A stretch of DNA of 64,000 nucleotides, taken from positions 6,118,850 through 6,182,849 of the forward strand of contig CM034113.1 of the NCBI GenBank assembly GCA_019914945.1. The letters run 5' to 3'. The notes under the pieces were generated by a model. The model was not told where the DNA came from and made no database searches. It saw only the letters and a list, made by a program, of their open reading frames with translations. Both the position numbers and the translations under genes were made by a program. Positions 1-12,474 of the stretch are shown here, piece after piece (position 1 is the first letter of the stretch; each line of letters begins with the position of its first letter). Source of the DNA: Typha latifolia. Its lineage: Eukaryota; Streptophyta; Magnoliopsida; Poales; Typhaceae.

Positions 1-1075
1 CTAGTGAGGCAGACTGGTATGCATAAAATAAATTTCCTTCATTATCCTTCTCTTACAAAAATTTAACTTGCTCGCTTGTTTTGAGCCTGCAATTCTTCTC
101 TATATGATTCGACTTTTGCAATTATAACACTGCTTCTTACGACGCCAGCAATAAGAAGTAGTAAGATTTGATTTCTTGCAAATTTTGTAATAAGAATTTT
201 TAGAAGTCATACCTCTACTTCTATCTTCTTTTGTGCCTCCCTCCCTCCCTCCCTCCCTCTCTCCCTCCCTCTTTGTGCCTTATTTCTTTTGATAATTTTT
301 TCCATCTTTCTTGGAGAAATTTTTGAGATCTGAAAGACATTTTTGACTAGAATGCACTTTCAATAGACTGGTTAGTATGACAGTTTTCTTTGTTCATGAG
401 AAAGCAGAGAACCTGTTAATTCTTGAACTGATAAAGTAGAAATATCTTTAGTCTCCTCTATAGCAGCAACTATATAATCATATTTTTCTGGTAGGCTAAT
501 AAGAATGTTCTCTACTGTACTTTGATCAATAATTTTTTCTCCATCCATAAGAGTTCATCTGATTGACGATTTTTATGACTTTATAAAAGTAATCTTTCAT
601 GAAATCTGAATCTTTTCATTTTCAAATTTTCCAATTCTCTTCTCAAATTTGGAGTTTGATACTTATTATCTTGCTATTGCTTTGGAATTCCTCTTTAGGA
701 TATCCCATGCCTCCTTTGCTTTCAAGACTCCAATAATCCTCGAAAATATTGTCTCTGCCACTCTTTGTTCGATAAGGTACAATACCTTTGCATACTTCAT
801 CCTACTTGCATTAAGTCTATCCTTCTCCGCATTTGTCAGTTAGTTGTTATATTCAGGCTCAGTGTAGCCTACTTCCACTGTACTTCATAGACCTTGCGAT
901 AGTAGTAAGGTTCTCATCTTCATCTTCCAAAAATCATATTTTATCCACCAAATATTGGAAGAGTTCCTACAACAAATATACTTCCTTTTCTTTTTCTTCA
1001 AAATTGAAGAACGCCCGCTTTCGAATTTGTCTGATACCACTCTGTTGATATTTCCAAGTCTGATACCACTGTCTA
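1..1075 (-). pseudogene. Degenerate Copia-type retrotransposon gag with primer-binding site
   Basis: Read on the minus strand, this stretch resembles the gag (UBN2-type) region of a Tnt1-like Copia element. It has a zinc-knuckle remnant (QCYNCK) near 118-134 and the typical N-terminal 'SQGLW'-like block near 885-900. Stop codons and frame changes run throughout, so it is not functional. Near 1040-1072 the minus strand shows TGGTATCAGA twice, which matches a primer-binding site for initiator-Met tRNA and marks the 5' end of the internal region. The element lies downstream of amidase exon 5, in the same orientation, and is probably an intron insertion. Pol is not visible and may lie left of the window. 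Confidence 0.7.
235..270. repeat. (CCCT)n simple repeat
   Basis: Run of ccct/ccctc units inside the Copia pseudogene. Confidence 0.85.
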
Positions 1076-1400
1076 ACTCCACTACCCAAATTAACTTGAC
1101 AATTACTCATGAGTTTCTCTTTTACAAACCATTATGTTGCTCTTTTATCCTTATGTTTCTCATGCACTTAATAGATAGGTTAGAGAAGTTTCTCTTGACA
1201 TGAGAACTGAAGTGCATTAATTTCTAACTATATATAGTTGGACATATGACTATTCATACATAGAAGTCATGAATATAAGGTAGAGCCTAAATTTCCTCCG
1301 TAATTATTTATTACTTGTAATCCCACAACTTACATTGACATAGCAATACAAATTGGACAGAATATTTAAACTTCAGAGAACATTATCTGGATCTAGATCC
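1076..1400 (-). repeat. Possible 5' LTR remnant of the Copia element
   Basis: The DNA directly upstream (minus strand) of the primer-binding site is non-coding and AT-rich, which is where the 5' LTR of the 1-1075 element should be. No second copy is in the window, so neither LTR boundary can be fixed. Confidence 0.35.
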
Positions 1401-1610
1401 TAGCCTTAACCAGGTAAACAGGTGTATGATTTTATCCAACTAATTCCTAATACAAAATCTTTCTAATCAATTATATTTTGAGACATTTTCAGCTTTACTA
1501 GAATTCTGATAACAAATGTCTGTCTAAAGAAGCCAAAAAAGAACACGAATCACTCAAGACTGGAAAATATGTCATTGACAACATAATCACTTTTAGGGAG
1601 CTGATATTAC

Positions 1611-4600
1611 CCAAATATTTTCCTTGCGCCAGCAAATCATCTGCCTCTTTTGCTTGCCTGTATGCTAAATCTTCAGTAAAAGAGATAACAACTTCAAGGA
1701 CATGATTGTACCTAGTGAATTCCAGATTTACCTCATAAGCATAAGAATTCAAACATTAATCTTGCAATGAATTAAAGATCTGCAAGATGCAAAATAGGAG
1801 AAATCATCCCCCTACCTCTTTAATCTCCGGATGAATATGTCAGTAAGTTCACGAGAAGTGATCTGCTTGGTCCTGATGAGTTCTCCAAGTTCGAGAATCT
1901 GGAAGATTATTGATATAACTACAAGAACTAGAAGCTACACCTCTACATGCAATAATTGAATATGGTGTTAGAGTTCCTTACGGTCATAAAGGCGATATCA
2001 TCATCCTTACTTGATCGCCAGACTTCAGAGATATGAGGGTAATCAAATTTCTTATCAAGGTGTGCTGCTTCATTGTTCCATGATGAATTGAATACTAGAA
2101 CTGAAGGATGATGCAATCCACCATCTACTGAAGCAACCAACTTACGATTCACACCATAGGCAGGTATGTTAAATTCTTCTGCACCCTTTTCCATTTCTTG
2201 TAACTAAAAGAAGCAGGAGGCAAGTTAAACTTACCAAGAAGTGAAGGAAGGATGAGTAAATTATTCTGCAATCAAGAAATTTATTACTACCTTGGAAGTA
2301 TTGAAAAAATTGGCATCAAAATACTTCATTGCATCCTTCAAGGCTGGCTCTGCGCTGACCTCTTTACTGATGGTATCTTTAGCTGAAAGGGCCTCCTGAA
2401 AAGAGAAACAAGTATACAAAAGTCAACGCTGAAGCAAATTAGGGAAGAAATATATGGAGTATACTATTTCCCAACCTTCCATATCTTATGGTATCCAGAA
2501 ACATGGACATAAGAATGGCCATTATAAGGTTTTCTGTATTTGATTATGCAACTGTCAATGTGTTCTAAAATAAAATTTTATACGTAATCATGTCTAGATT
2601 TTATGTATGAGCATTAACACAAATTTGATATAGTTTCAAAGTAGAAGACTGAGTTTCAAGTTATGGTTCTAACCCTACAGAAGTAGTTAAAATGCCTGTA
2701 ACAGAGATTTTTGTATGGGCTAGGCATTTGCAAAGAGTTCCGACAGATTAAGATTTGAAATGGCAGAGAAATTTTTTTTGCAAGAGGCGTTCAAACGCAC
2801 TTAAAGGCATTCAAACATATGTACAGATTGCAAAATTCTGATGCTGATCTACATTACTGCAAGGGGTTATTTTGACATATTTTACGAAGAGTTATTTAAG
2901 GGGCTTTCGACCTAAATCTAGGGTATCTCATGGAGAAAATTGATTGAGAGATCAAGATATCAAAACGATGACCGTAGAAGTTTTTTTTTAAATCTCCTCC
3001 ACAAAAACCTTAGAAAATTCATTAGGAAAGATGAGATATTACTTTTGACCAAGATCTACTTCATTGTTGGAGGTACATCGTGCAGATTTTGAAGGTTCTA
3101 CATCCTTTCATCTACATTAGCATCTCGAGTAAGTACTGAGACATGAGCGTTTCAACTCTATGATTTCTAGTGGGGTTGGCGGACTATTGCATAGGGAGTA
3201 ACTTATCGTAGAGTTTAACGAGCAAGAAAGACATCAACCATTAGCCATAAGTGTCAAATGGTGGGATAGATTGTAAGCAATCTTATACCTACAATTATAG
3301 TCTATCAATTTTGATTTGTGGAGAGAATCTATGGATTTTACCATTGGTAGATATGGGTTTTTCACGTAAAAATTTCTGCATTTGCAATTGCTTGTTTTAC
3401 GCTTTAGTTTTCTGCATTGATATATTATTCAAGTGTGCAGATCGATCTCCTAGGGTGTTTTTTAACTTTTGTCTATCTCTACCAATCATCATCAATCAAT
3501 TTTAGGTGTCATGAGATGCGCTCACAACATGATATGAGTTTATCATCATCATTACCATCATATCAATCACACCCACCAAAGCAACAACATCTTTATTATA
3601 CTTTATATCTACAATCTGTATATGATTATGGTGTACCTTTGTCGGTGCCGATCATTTCCGTGCATATTCAATATCCATATCATATTATAGAAGAATTGCA
3701 AAATATATTTACATAAAAACTATATGAAATGTTATAACGAGCAATACTATTAGCAACATTCTCGTGTTATTTTTGTGTCAGCAAATGAAGTATTTGATCC
3801 TCCCCGTCGTTTTATATTTAACTAGATATTAGTTTTAATTATTAAACTATTATCAATTAATATTATGTTTTTAATGATATTATGAGTTCAATTATATTAT
3901 AGAGTATTCAATCATATTACAGAGTGTTCCATTATTAATATTAGTTTTAATGAATATATTTCATCATATTATGTGTTGAATAATATTTTTCTTTAACTAT
4001 TGCTATATCTTTAATAAAATAAGTCATTTACAAAAATAGTCTAAAGATAGAAGACTCTAATATAGGTTTTAATATATATATTCAAACCAAAAACCAAATA
4101 TTGGCGTACTAAAAATCCAAAAACACCTCTCAATATCCTAAGTTTTTTTAGTAAAAACATGTTAAAGGCGTACCAATGACACACAAGAGAGTGCCAAGGG
4201 CATGTCAAGGTGGCAAGGCACGGCCATCATTGGTTTTCTTCTCCCTATTTGTCTCAAAATCAGGATAGTGAAAAGAGAAAAAAGGCTAAAATTAAAAAGA
4301 TTTTTTATTGGAGCACATCGACTAGTCTTAGTTCTAGCATTTTTTTAATATCCTAGTAAATGATGATGTGAAAGTGAAAATTAAGAGAAATTTCGGTGAG
4401 AAAAAGTGACCTCACAATATCCTTTCGAAATGTTCTTAAGTGATCCACTCTTGGATTATTTTGGATAAGGGGATTTTGTTGTTTGATTATTTGTATGCCT
4501 TAATCGTATGTCTTTGTGTAGATATATATATATATATATATATAATTGTTTTTACTTTTCAGAATTTAGTTAGCTTTTGGTTATTTCATATTTCTCGTTT

Positions 4601-7442
4601 TGTTTTTACTTTAATATCTTGAAAATATGAAAATTTGAGAAAATTAGAAATTTGATGATCTTTTGGATAAGAGTACCTAGTTTGAAAGTAAATTGTCATA
4701 TTATGGTATTCATTTGGATAACTTAGTCATTTATATAAGTAATTTGTATATTGTCCCTAAGAGTTATGAGCACACTTTAATAGTTTGTCCCTTCTTGTTT
4801 TAATCATCTAGCTAACATAACTTTCTCTTGGTGTGGGCACTAACTCATAAATTATTTTTCTTTGACAACTAGAATATTAGCTAGACTCACTCTGATTGAC
4901 CTTTTAACATAGTATAGTACATGTTTCTGTCCTTGAAATTGAAAAGATCAATGATTAGGGCTACCACATATTTAGCGCGAAGGTCATCTTGTTTGTGTCC
5001 AATTTGATACCTTACTCGGTTTTGTATGTTAATATTCATAAAAATAAATAAAAAATAAAATATATATATATATACATATATTGTGCATTTCAAGAAAAGG
5101 GCTACCTACACGTGTGTTAAGGTCATTATTGCACCAAAGGTTATCTTGAAATAAATAAATAAAAAAACAAAAAAAGGAGGATAATAAAAACGAATCAATA
5201 GTGAACTAAGCTTGGTTTGCCTTTAGTCTTTCTTTGTGTTTAATTCTGTTTTAAAGTTAATCTCATGTATCTAGTGCCTTGGTAGAGTTATTATTTGAGA
5301 GCCTACAATTGATTGTGTTCACTAGATCGTAGAGTGTGTTCATGCCCATGGTCCTCAATATACATATGCTTATTATCTTGCATCTTTTCTCCATGAAAAT
5401 ATTAATGTGTTGACTTCCTTCTATAGTTATTATAAAATATACTGATACATCACCAAAAATACTGTGGCAATGTGTTCTTTTTGGAAACGAAGTGACGGCA
5501 AAATTGTGGAATATGGAAGTTTGATTTTTGGAGATTGGAGATTCAAACTTCTGCACTAAACATGCTTTGTAAAATGGGGTTGATGAGGTTTTGAATGTTT
5601 TTGTGCATTTTTTGGAATTTTTAGTTGAAAAATGATGTTTATGAGGATTATGATTTTGAGGGGGAGTATGAGTCTTTCACCGCATTAATTTAATGCAGTC
5701 TAACAGATGAGTTTGCTGACAGCACCTTTCTCCTTCTTAGTTGGTCCTATTTCTAGTTGGTAGCTTATGAGTTATTATTTTGATATGCATATGTGTGGTT
5801 AATGTTTTGACTATTCTATGAGTGGCATGATATATAGTTATTTCTACATCTCACATGCATATCACCTGATATGAGTTTTGTAGTTGTGTAAATTATTTTG
5901 ATAGCAAACAGAACTTGTGTTATCCTCAATTAGAATGTGTCATGGTTATGGGTAGACATTTTGTATTCTAGGAAATCTGTTGTCACAAATTGCTAAAGGA
6001 GAGATCATAATATTTCTTGTATTTGATTATGTAATTGTAATGTGTTCTAAACTAGAATTTTAAATGTAATAGTGTCTAGGTTTTATGTATGCTCATTAAC
6101 ATAAGTTTGATGAAGTTTCAAAGTGAAAAACTGAATTCAAGTTATGGTTCTAACCCTACAGAAGTGGTTAGAACACATATGACAGAGATTTTTGTGTGAG
6201 TCAGACATTTGCAAAGAGCTCCACTAGATTAAGATTGAAAATGATAGATAGAATTTTACTGAAGGGGTGTTCAAACTTCAAACACACTTAAAGGCATTCT
6301 AATGCATGTATGGATGGTGAAATTTTGAGGTCAATATGTATTGTTATGAAGGATGGTTTTGACATATCTTATGAAGAGTTTTAATGAGCTTTTGACCTAA
6401 ATCTCGATCATCTCTTGGAGAAAATTGATTAAGAGATCTAGAGATCAAAAATTCAAAATGACGGTCGTAGAAGGTTTTTGAAGATCTCTTCCACATAAAC
6501 CCTAAAAGCTTCATTGTAAAATATAAGAGATTACTTTTGACCAAGATCTACTTCATTGTCAGTGCTACATTGTGAAGATCTTGGAGGTTCTACATCATTT
6601 CACTTGCATGAGCATCTTGATGGAGTGCTGAGACATGGGCGTTTCAACTCCATGGATTCTATCAAATTTGACAGATTGTTGCACTGAGAATAGGTAATCG
6701 CGAGGTCCAGTGAGAAAGAAGAATTTTAACAATTAGCTATGGGCGTCAAGCAGTGGGATGGTTTGTATGTAATCTTGTACCTACAATCATAGTGCATCAG
6801 TTTTTGATCTATGGAGAGGATATGTGGTTTTTACCCTGGTTGATAGGGGTTTTCAACATAAAAATATATATGTTAGCAATTGCCTGTTTACGCTTTATTT
6901 TTTTCATATAGATTATAAAATTCGAGCATCCGGTGGATTGATATTCTAGGGCGTTTATTTATTTCAGCCATGGGATTTATGCAACAAGGATAGCCGTGCA
7001 ACTTTAGATGAACTAGCCTGTGTTGCAGACGTCAGGAATGAGAGCATATTTTCCATTTAGAGAATACAAGAAAGTTTGTGATTTCCATGTGCTTCTACAA
7101 TAGAAGTTCACATGTTTGTTTCCTCACAGCTCAGTAAGATAATTCAGGTAATAAATCAAGAAAATGCTAAGAAGAAGTCAACCAGACTCCTCTCTAAACT
7201 CAAAAAGGCTTGACCTTGAGAGTTAAAAATCTAGCTTTGTTAATACACAGATCAAGGTTAATCTTGGGCTTAGAAAAGCAACTATATGACACGGATTAAA
7301 TTACGCAGTTAAGATTTCGTACCATTTCGGAACAAGTTCCTGCGGTTGGAGACGAGGGCGGAGAGCCCGCGAGGGCAGTGCGGAAGGAGAGGAAGAGGAG
7401 GGAGGAGAGAAATAGTGCACGTCGCAGACCTCGGCGACTCAT
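1611..7442 (-). CDS. Amidase-signature family protein (plant GatA-like/FAAH-like amidase), 5' five exons; 3' part outside window
   Basis: Exons on the minus strand are 7323-7442, 2291-2395, 1982-2203, 1816-1898 and 1611-1711. They join in frame into 210 codons with GT..AG at every junction. The first 40 residues start MSRRGLRRALF and form a hydrophobic signal-peptide-like leader. Later exons carry EVSAEPALKDAMKYF, DYPHISEVWRSSKDDDIAF and ITSRELTDIFIRRLKRYNHV, then a block ending at GKYLG. I recognise these as the N-terminal half of the plant amidase-signature family often annotated as glutamyl-tRNA amidotransferase subunit A-like. The catalytic Lys-Ser-Ser exons (GLKD onward) would lie left of position 1, so activity cannot be judged. 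Intron 1 is about 4.9 kb and holds an LTR retrotransposon. The physiological substrate is unknown. Exon 1 is the least certain: it rests on splice phase and leader character. Confidence 0.82.
2515..3465 (+). repeat. Left LTR
   Basis: Left direct repeat of the intron 1 retrotransposon. Its homolog is at 6005-6960. Ends are approximate because both TG..CA termini are mutated. Confidence 0.7.
3466..6004. other. Non-coding internal region of the LTR element
   Basis: AT-rich, with no credible frame longer than about 100 codons. The part at 3740-4220 is homologous to 59240-59560 (shared order of phrases around 'actatatctttaataaa'), so part of it is itself a dispersed repeat. A gagggggag purine tract lies near 5659. 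A short TA microsatellite is at 4521-4544 and another near 5059-5080. Confidence 0.55.
6005..6960 (+). repeat. Right LTR
   Basis: Right direct repeat of the intron 1 retrotransposon, homologous to 2515-3465. It is preceded by a polypurine-like tract at about 5993-6004. Confidence 0.7.
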
Positions 7443-7639
7443 GGCTTGTGCGATTTGGTTGGTCAGGCAGGCAGAGATATGGAAATGAACATCTGTAGGG
7501 TTAAATTTCCCGTCGGTTTCGCAAACTCATTTTTCTACTATTTAAAGATTAAAGAACGATGTATTCATTAAATTAAATATATTTTCTTCCGCATCAGATT
7601 TTCTATGGGCTATTTACAACTTTGTTTTTGAGAAAAATA

Positions 7640-8500
7640 GTCCGTAGACCGAGTTACATTGAAGTCAAGGATTACAAATGATTTCTAGTTCTTAACTAGA
7701 CCAGGATGTACGGATCTGATTGAGGATGCAAATATTGATGTTAGGATTCAACTTTAAGACAGACTTTGCCTCGGATTAACCAGTCGGGTCTTTTCTACTA
7801 AATCATTAAGAATCTTCACTGTAGTCAACGAATCGCTAAAGATCCAACATGGCCTTGGTCCTTGGATCGTGACGCTGAGCCATTGTTGTTTGATGCGAGC
7901 AAGAAGTGCCAAAGCTTCTCCAAAGAGGGAATTAGTACAGTAAACAAGGTAGGTGGAAAATACCCTTCTTGACCCAAACTCCCAACTTGCATCTACCCAA
8001 TAAATTGTATCCTTTTGAGTAAATCTTCATACTTTGGGCTGTCTACGTCGTTTGGCTCGAGGTGGCGGGACTGGACAGAGCCATGAGCTTTGGAGATAGC
8101 CAGCATAGGATTGGGAGTGTTTGAGCTGAATATGGCTTCGTTCCTGGCTTTCCACATTTCCCATAGGACTAAGAACCGGTCAGCCACGTCTCCTTGAGGG
8201 GTGTTCAGACAAAAAGGAGGCGATCCAGGTATCAGGTGAACCTCGGAAAAGTTCTGAATTTAAGCTCAACTGGCAACCAAACCATACTGCTCTAGAAAAT
8301 GGACAGCGGAGAAAGAGGTGATCAAGAGATTCTCCTTGAGCTTTGCAAAGGGGACAGAGATCTTCCATATTTTGACAGAATCTAGTGATCCACCCCAGGA
8401 CTGTGAGAGCATTCGAGAGGCAATGCTACATAAATGTTTTGATCCAAGGGATGGCGACAACGCTTTTCATAGGGTGAGGGATTACTCGAGGAGGTTGTAG
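7640..8500 (-). pseudogene. LINE (non-LTR retrotransposon) 3' fragment: zf-RVT plus RNase H remnants
   Basis: The minus strand first encodes a reverse-transcriptase zinc-binding segment, CPLCKAQGESLDHLFLRCPF with Cys-x2-Cys and His..Cys spacing, near 8270-8365. After stops and frame changes come RNase H-like phrases: YWVDASWEFGS near 7960-8005, EALALLARIKQ near 7890-7920, and IFSDSLTTVKIL near 7800-7850. This order is typical of plant L1-type polyproteins. Stops and frameshifts show it is dead. It lies just upstream of the amidase promoter. Confidence 0.78.
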
Positions 8501-9022
8501 AACTAACTACCTTGTTGTATAAATTAAGTTTGATTTTCTAAGTCCAGAAAGGTGACTTAGTCTTGCATTTATTCATCACTATTTATAATATTATTTTTAT
8601 TAATTAAACAGGTCATTAATTATAAAATTAAAATTATCCTTAGTTATAAATGTCATAGCCATTAATAATAAAATTGGAATGGTTAATAAATTTAACTAGC
8701 TAACGTAGTTCTGTATTATCCTAAATTTATATTAATAAGCATGATTGAAAAATTCTAGAAAGTAGCTAACATAAATAATAAAAGATAAAAATTGAAAGAC
8801 TAAATAATGGCTGACAGCGGTCCAAGAAACTGGCGGTGGGAGGCGATACGCACCTCGTGGGTACCCAAATTTGGTACCCACGGAAAGGGATTAATGTAGG
8901 AAAACTTTCCAGACCGGTGGTTGGTCGACCCGAAGTCGCCGACCTGCAAATTTCTCTAGCAAAGGTAAAAACATTAAAACTAGGATTTTATCTATGATTT
9001 ACTAAGCAAAAAATCAAATTAA
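8501..9022. other. Intergenic, AT-rich; near-palindrome at 8858-8882
   Basis: No gene seen. The only structure is a near-perfect inverted repeat, gtgggtaccc / gggtacccac-like arms around aaattt at 8858-8882. Confidence 0.5.
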
Positions 9023-9460
9023 TTATAAGGGAAGATAAAGGCTGACTTGAGGATTGAAGTGGGGGTTTTGATTTGGTCCGCCGGCACTCCAGTGATCCGC
9101 GACCCTCGTCAAGTCCTTCGGCGGCACGAATAGGGAAAATAGAGAAAGAGGAAGGAAAGAGGGAAAAGTGAGAGACTGGAGAAAGAGAAGAAAGAGGAAG
9201 GAAAGAGGGAGAAGCGAGAGACTGGAGAAAGAGAAGAGACGAGGGGAGGTTAGGATTTTATAGGAATGAGAGGGGAGGGAGAGGGGGCAGAGTGGAGTCC
9301 GACTCCACTCCGACACCTTTCTCTCCCACCTCTCACAACTATCTGCGAGAGGTAAGGGAAGAGAGGAATGGGTTAATGGCGCGCTATCATGGACTAAGTC
9401 TTTGAGATGGACAAAGACTGCACGGCACTCAACTTCCAAATTGCAAAGTTAAGTCAGTCG
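9023..9460. repeat. GA-rich low-complexity tract with imperfect tandem units
   Basis: Purine-rich on the plus strand. A unit containing gagagactggagaaagagaa occurs twice (about 9169-9189 and 9208-9228). The long minus-strand frame here is a Ser/Leu/Pro artefact of base composition. The GA-rich core resembles those inside the inverted-repeat elements at 24190, 53340 and 61225, but no matching ends were found. Confidence 0.5.
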
Positions 9461-12400
9461 TTCGCTTCACAAGCGATGCACTTGTTTTTGGATTGCGATA
9501 AAGCAAAGACAAGCAAAATATACAATTTGGCAAGAAGATTGCGATTCTCTATTGATTGGAAAAGAAGTTACAAAACATGCCAACGATAAGAAATTTAAAG
9601 GGACAGGATAGCATCGAGGGCAAAATGAACATTATTGAACCAGTGGCACTTCGGTTGCGAAGCTAGCTCACTTAATATTTCTCGATAGTTCTTCTATACT
9701 ACTAAGTATGAGCATCCCCAATTCCGCAACCTAGGGGATCAAAGGTCTTATGGGGCGTTACATTTTGAAAGTAAGCCCCATTTAGATTTTGGCCCATAAG
9801 TTTTGTAGGCATGTGCGGAGAAAATCTCAAACTAGTGTTGTGACAACACTAATATTGTGATTCCAAGGTTGCTTTGCAAGGAGCTCTTGAAGGAAACCAA
9901 AAGACACTCAAAAATATGCAAAAGACATGGAGTTGACATCTCATTTATAGACTCAAAAACAGTAAATACAATAGGACCGACATTGCGAACAAAATGGTCC
10001 AAACAGCGCGCTGCGGTTAGAGTGCACATGCATGGCGCATGCATTTATTTTTTTTTTGGGGGGGGGGGGGGAGGCATTAAGGGTGTTACAGTTGAGCTAT
10101 GAAGATCAACGGGTGATCTACAAGCTTCATGTTGTTTTAGTGGTTGGTTTTAATTCGAGTTTAAATTCGTAAATTTTTTATTCGGTTTTAGAGTTTTTTT
10201 ACGTAAAAATCTATGTTTGAGATTATTATTTTACATTTTATTTTCTTTATATTATTATTAATAGTGTACGATAAACGTTTATTAAGTTTTTTTCAATATG
10301 TATCATCCCATACCTCATTATTTTTCTCAGTGTTTTCTTTGGAAAAAGGAATAGCTTCCTCCATGCCATCTACCATAAGGAGCTTGGAGAACTTTTTGAG
10401 AAGCTCATCATCTGTGGTAGCCATGGAAGAAATAGTAAAGAAGGGAAGGGAATAAGCACTGAGGACGATAGAGAGAGAAAAGAGAAGGTGGAAAAGAATA
10501 GTAGATTGAGGCAGGGTTTGAGGGGGAAGGGGATTGGGGAGGGGGAGAGGAGTATAAACTTAGAGGATTAGGGACAAGAGAAAGATGAATAGTGGCACTG
10601 GGAGAGCTCTCCTAGGAGGAGAGAGGAAAGAATGGAGAGGAATTCTCCAGGGAAAAACATCAATTCATTTGTTTACGATGCCACACGTTGAACAATTGAC
10701 AACAATCTTGATACTTAGCCAGCACTCTTATATTGAACACTCCTATATTGAACGCACATTGCTGTCACGAAAGATCGGGTCGCACTACAACTCCATGAGT
10801 AAGAACATGATAATAGTAGATAGAGATCTTGATTGTAGTGTTTTTAGAGAGCCAGCTGTCATGGACATCACAAATTTGAGGAAAAATAAAGATATATCAT
10901 TGAACTTGTAGAGCTTATGGAGTATGCTGTGGTGTTCATGGGGTTTTGAGTTTGTTTAATATGCCCTTGAATCTATTTGTCATCACTGCAATCTTGTTTT
11001 ATGACTTTTAAAATTAGATTGTTACTACCAACACATCTAGACTATACTTGACTATACAGAATCTTAAATCTTATCATTCTCCTAGAAAAGATTAATTTTT
11101 CCGTTTGCTTGCTGACATTGGGTCATCCTAACGTGAGAAATGGAAGTGCAATACAGTTAACGTCAGAACCACCTAATTTCCTCCATTGTGTGCCAACTAT
11201 AAAAATAACACTGTCCACCCTTCAAAAAGGAAAAGGAAAACAAAAAACAAAAAACAACAATGTCTAATGTTAATAATCCTTCTCATCTTGTTATTGTCGG
11301 TCTTCCTCTTGGATTGTTAGTTCATACCCAGTCCTAATCTAATTTTATGGTTTAGTAGGAAGGCTAATTTATTCTGTGTCACATTCAAGGAAAATACTGA
11401 GTACCCTTGCTTTCTTTTATGTAAAACTCGCACATCGCCGTAGAATTACAGAGGTAGTTTTTGTTTCTGCGTTTTCTTCAGTGGCTACCATATTCTGTAT
11501 TCATTCAGCATTGCACAACGTCCTAATTATAAAGAAGCAACAAGTTTGTAGTAGTCTCTTTTTTCTCATAGTGCTTCTCTAACTACTTGCTTGACCGAAA
11601 AACAGAATGCTTCTATTGCAGGAAGTAGTATTCTTCGACCTTCTCTTCATATTCCAACACTATGCGCTCTACCTTGTGAAGAATGTGTGAGGGATTATTC
11701 ACACTTCATTTGTAATGTGGTAACATTTTTCACCCTGATTACTCTAAATTTAACTCTTTTTACTATTGCTTCAGGGAGGAATTCATGTCTCCCTCCCTAT
11801 ACAAGAATCATAAGGTTCTGTAAGATTGTAATGCATGAATGCTATATCTGTAAATAGTTGTTGATCAGGAGAAGTATTGGTTATATTCGCTATGAGAGAT
11901 AGTGGAAATTTGGTATAACAAATCATTAAAACATTTTACATGTTTCTTTCGTCTATGTGATAAGCATCAATTGCTATTCCACTTTAATCTCCATTTGGAA
12001 TCCTATGGTTAAAATTCTCTTCTATTATGACACAATCTTTCTCCCTGTATGGTTGCAGTCATACAAGGCATGAAGTCTCTTTCCACTAGAGGAAGACAAA
12101 CAATGAAACAAATGGTATCATTTAAAAAAAGAAGAGAGTCAAAGGCTTTGAGGTTTCCTTGTTTCCTTCATACTTGAAACATATGAATATTGATATATGA
12201 AAATGATGCAAACCACTATGTGGGCCATTATTATACTGCTTCTGACTTGGTCAATCACTTTAGAATTTAATATGATCCTCTACCAATCAATTTAGCCATT
12301 TTGGGGGATTCCTTGCTCCCCAAGGACGAAGACTTTTCCACCTTAACTTCCTCTCCAAGAATTCAAAGTAAAACAAACAACTTGAAAACCAGCCAAGTAG
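9461..12400. other. Intergenic region without a recognisable gene
   Basis: Several short frames exist, none with a recognisable domain or homolog. A pure G run lies at about 10059-10071. The minus strand at about 10300-10425 encodes a short Lys-rich stretch starting MATTDDELLKKFSKLL that I cannot assign. The rest looks like decayed transposon or plain AT-rich spacer. Confidence 0.4.
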
Positions 12401-12404
12401 TGCA

Positions 12405-12410
12405 TATAAA
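12405..12410 (+). promoter_or_regulatory. TATA box of the first Cys/His-family gene
   Basis: TATAAA in the context gcatataaatgcc, 65 bp before the preferred ATG at 12475. Transcription would start near 12435, after the upstream in-frame ATG at 12421, which supports the internal start. Confidence 0.6.
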
Positions 12411-12474
12411 TGCCACCTGAATGCAATTGGCATTCATCATCCAAAACCACAAAGCCTTTCAGGCAATTCAAGAG

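Larger units (their letters stand above)
2515..6960 (+). mobile_element. Old LTR retrotransposon (SIRE/Maximus Copia-like) inserted in amidase intron 1
   Basis: Two diverged direct repeats of about 950 bp (near 2515-3465 and 6005-6960) flank about 2.5 kb of internal DNA. Shared landmarks occur in the same order: tgttctaaa, gttctaaccctacagaag, gagcgtttcaactc/gggcgtttcaactc, and tggagagaatct/tggagaggat. Just inside the left repeat (about 3505) is a decayed primer-binding site (ggtgtcatgag), and just before the right repeat is a purine-rich tract (aaaggagagat). The internal DNA has no gag-pol frame, so this is a decayed or non-autonomous copy. It is antisense to the host gene. Heavy LTR divergence indicates an old insertion. 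Confidence 0.75.

Noticed and set aside
9023..9439. 138-codon minus-strand frame
   Set aside because: Ser/Leu/Pro/Phe low complexity produced by a GA-rich tract; no domain.
10585..10911. 108-codon plus-strand frame
   Set aside because: No recognisable domain, no promoter or splice context, and codon pattern like its non-coding surroundings.
12421..12474. Upstream in-frame ATG of paralog 1
   Set aside because: Lies only about 11 bp after the TATA box, before the expected transcription start, and the extension has no match in the paralogs.
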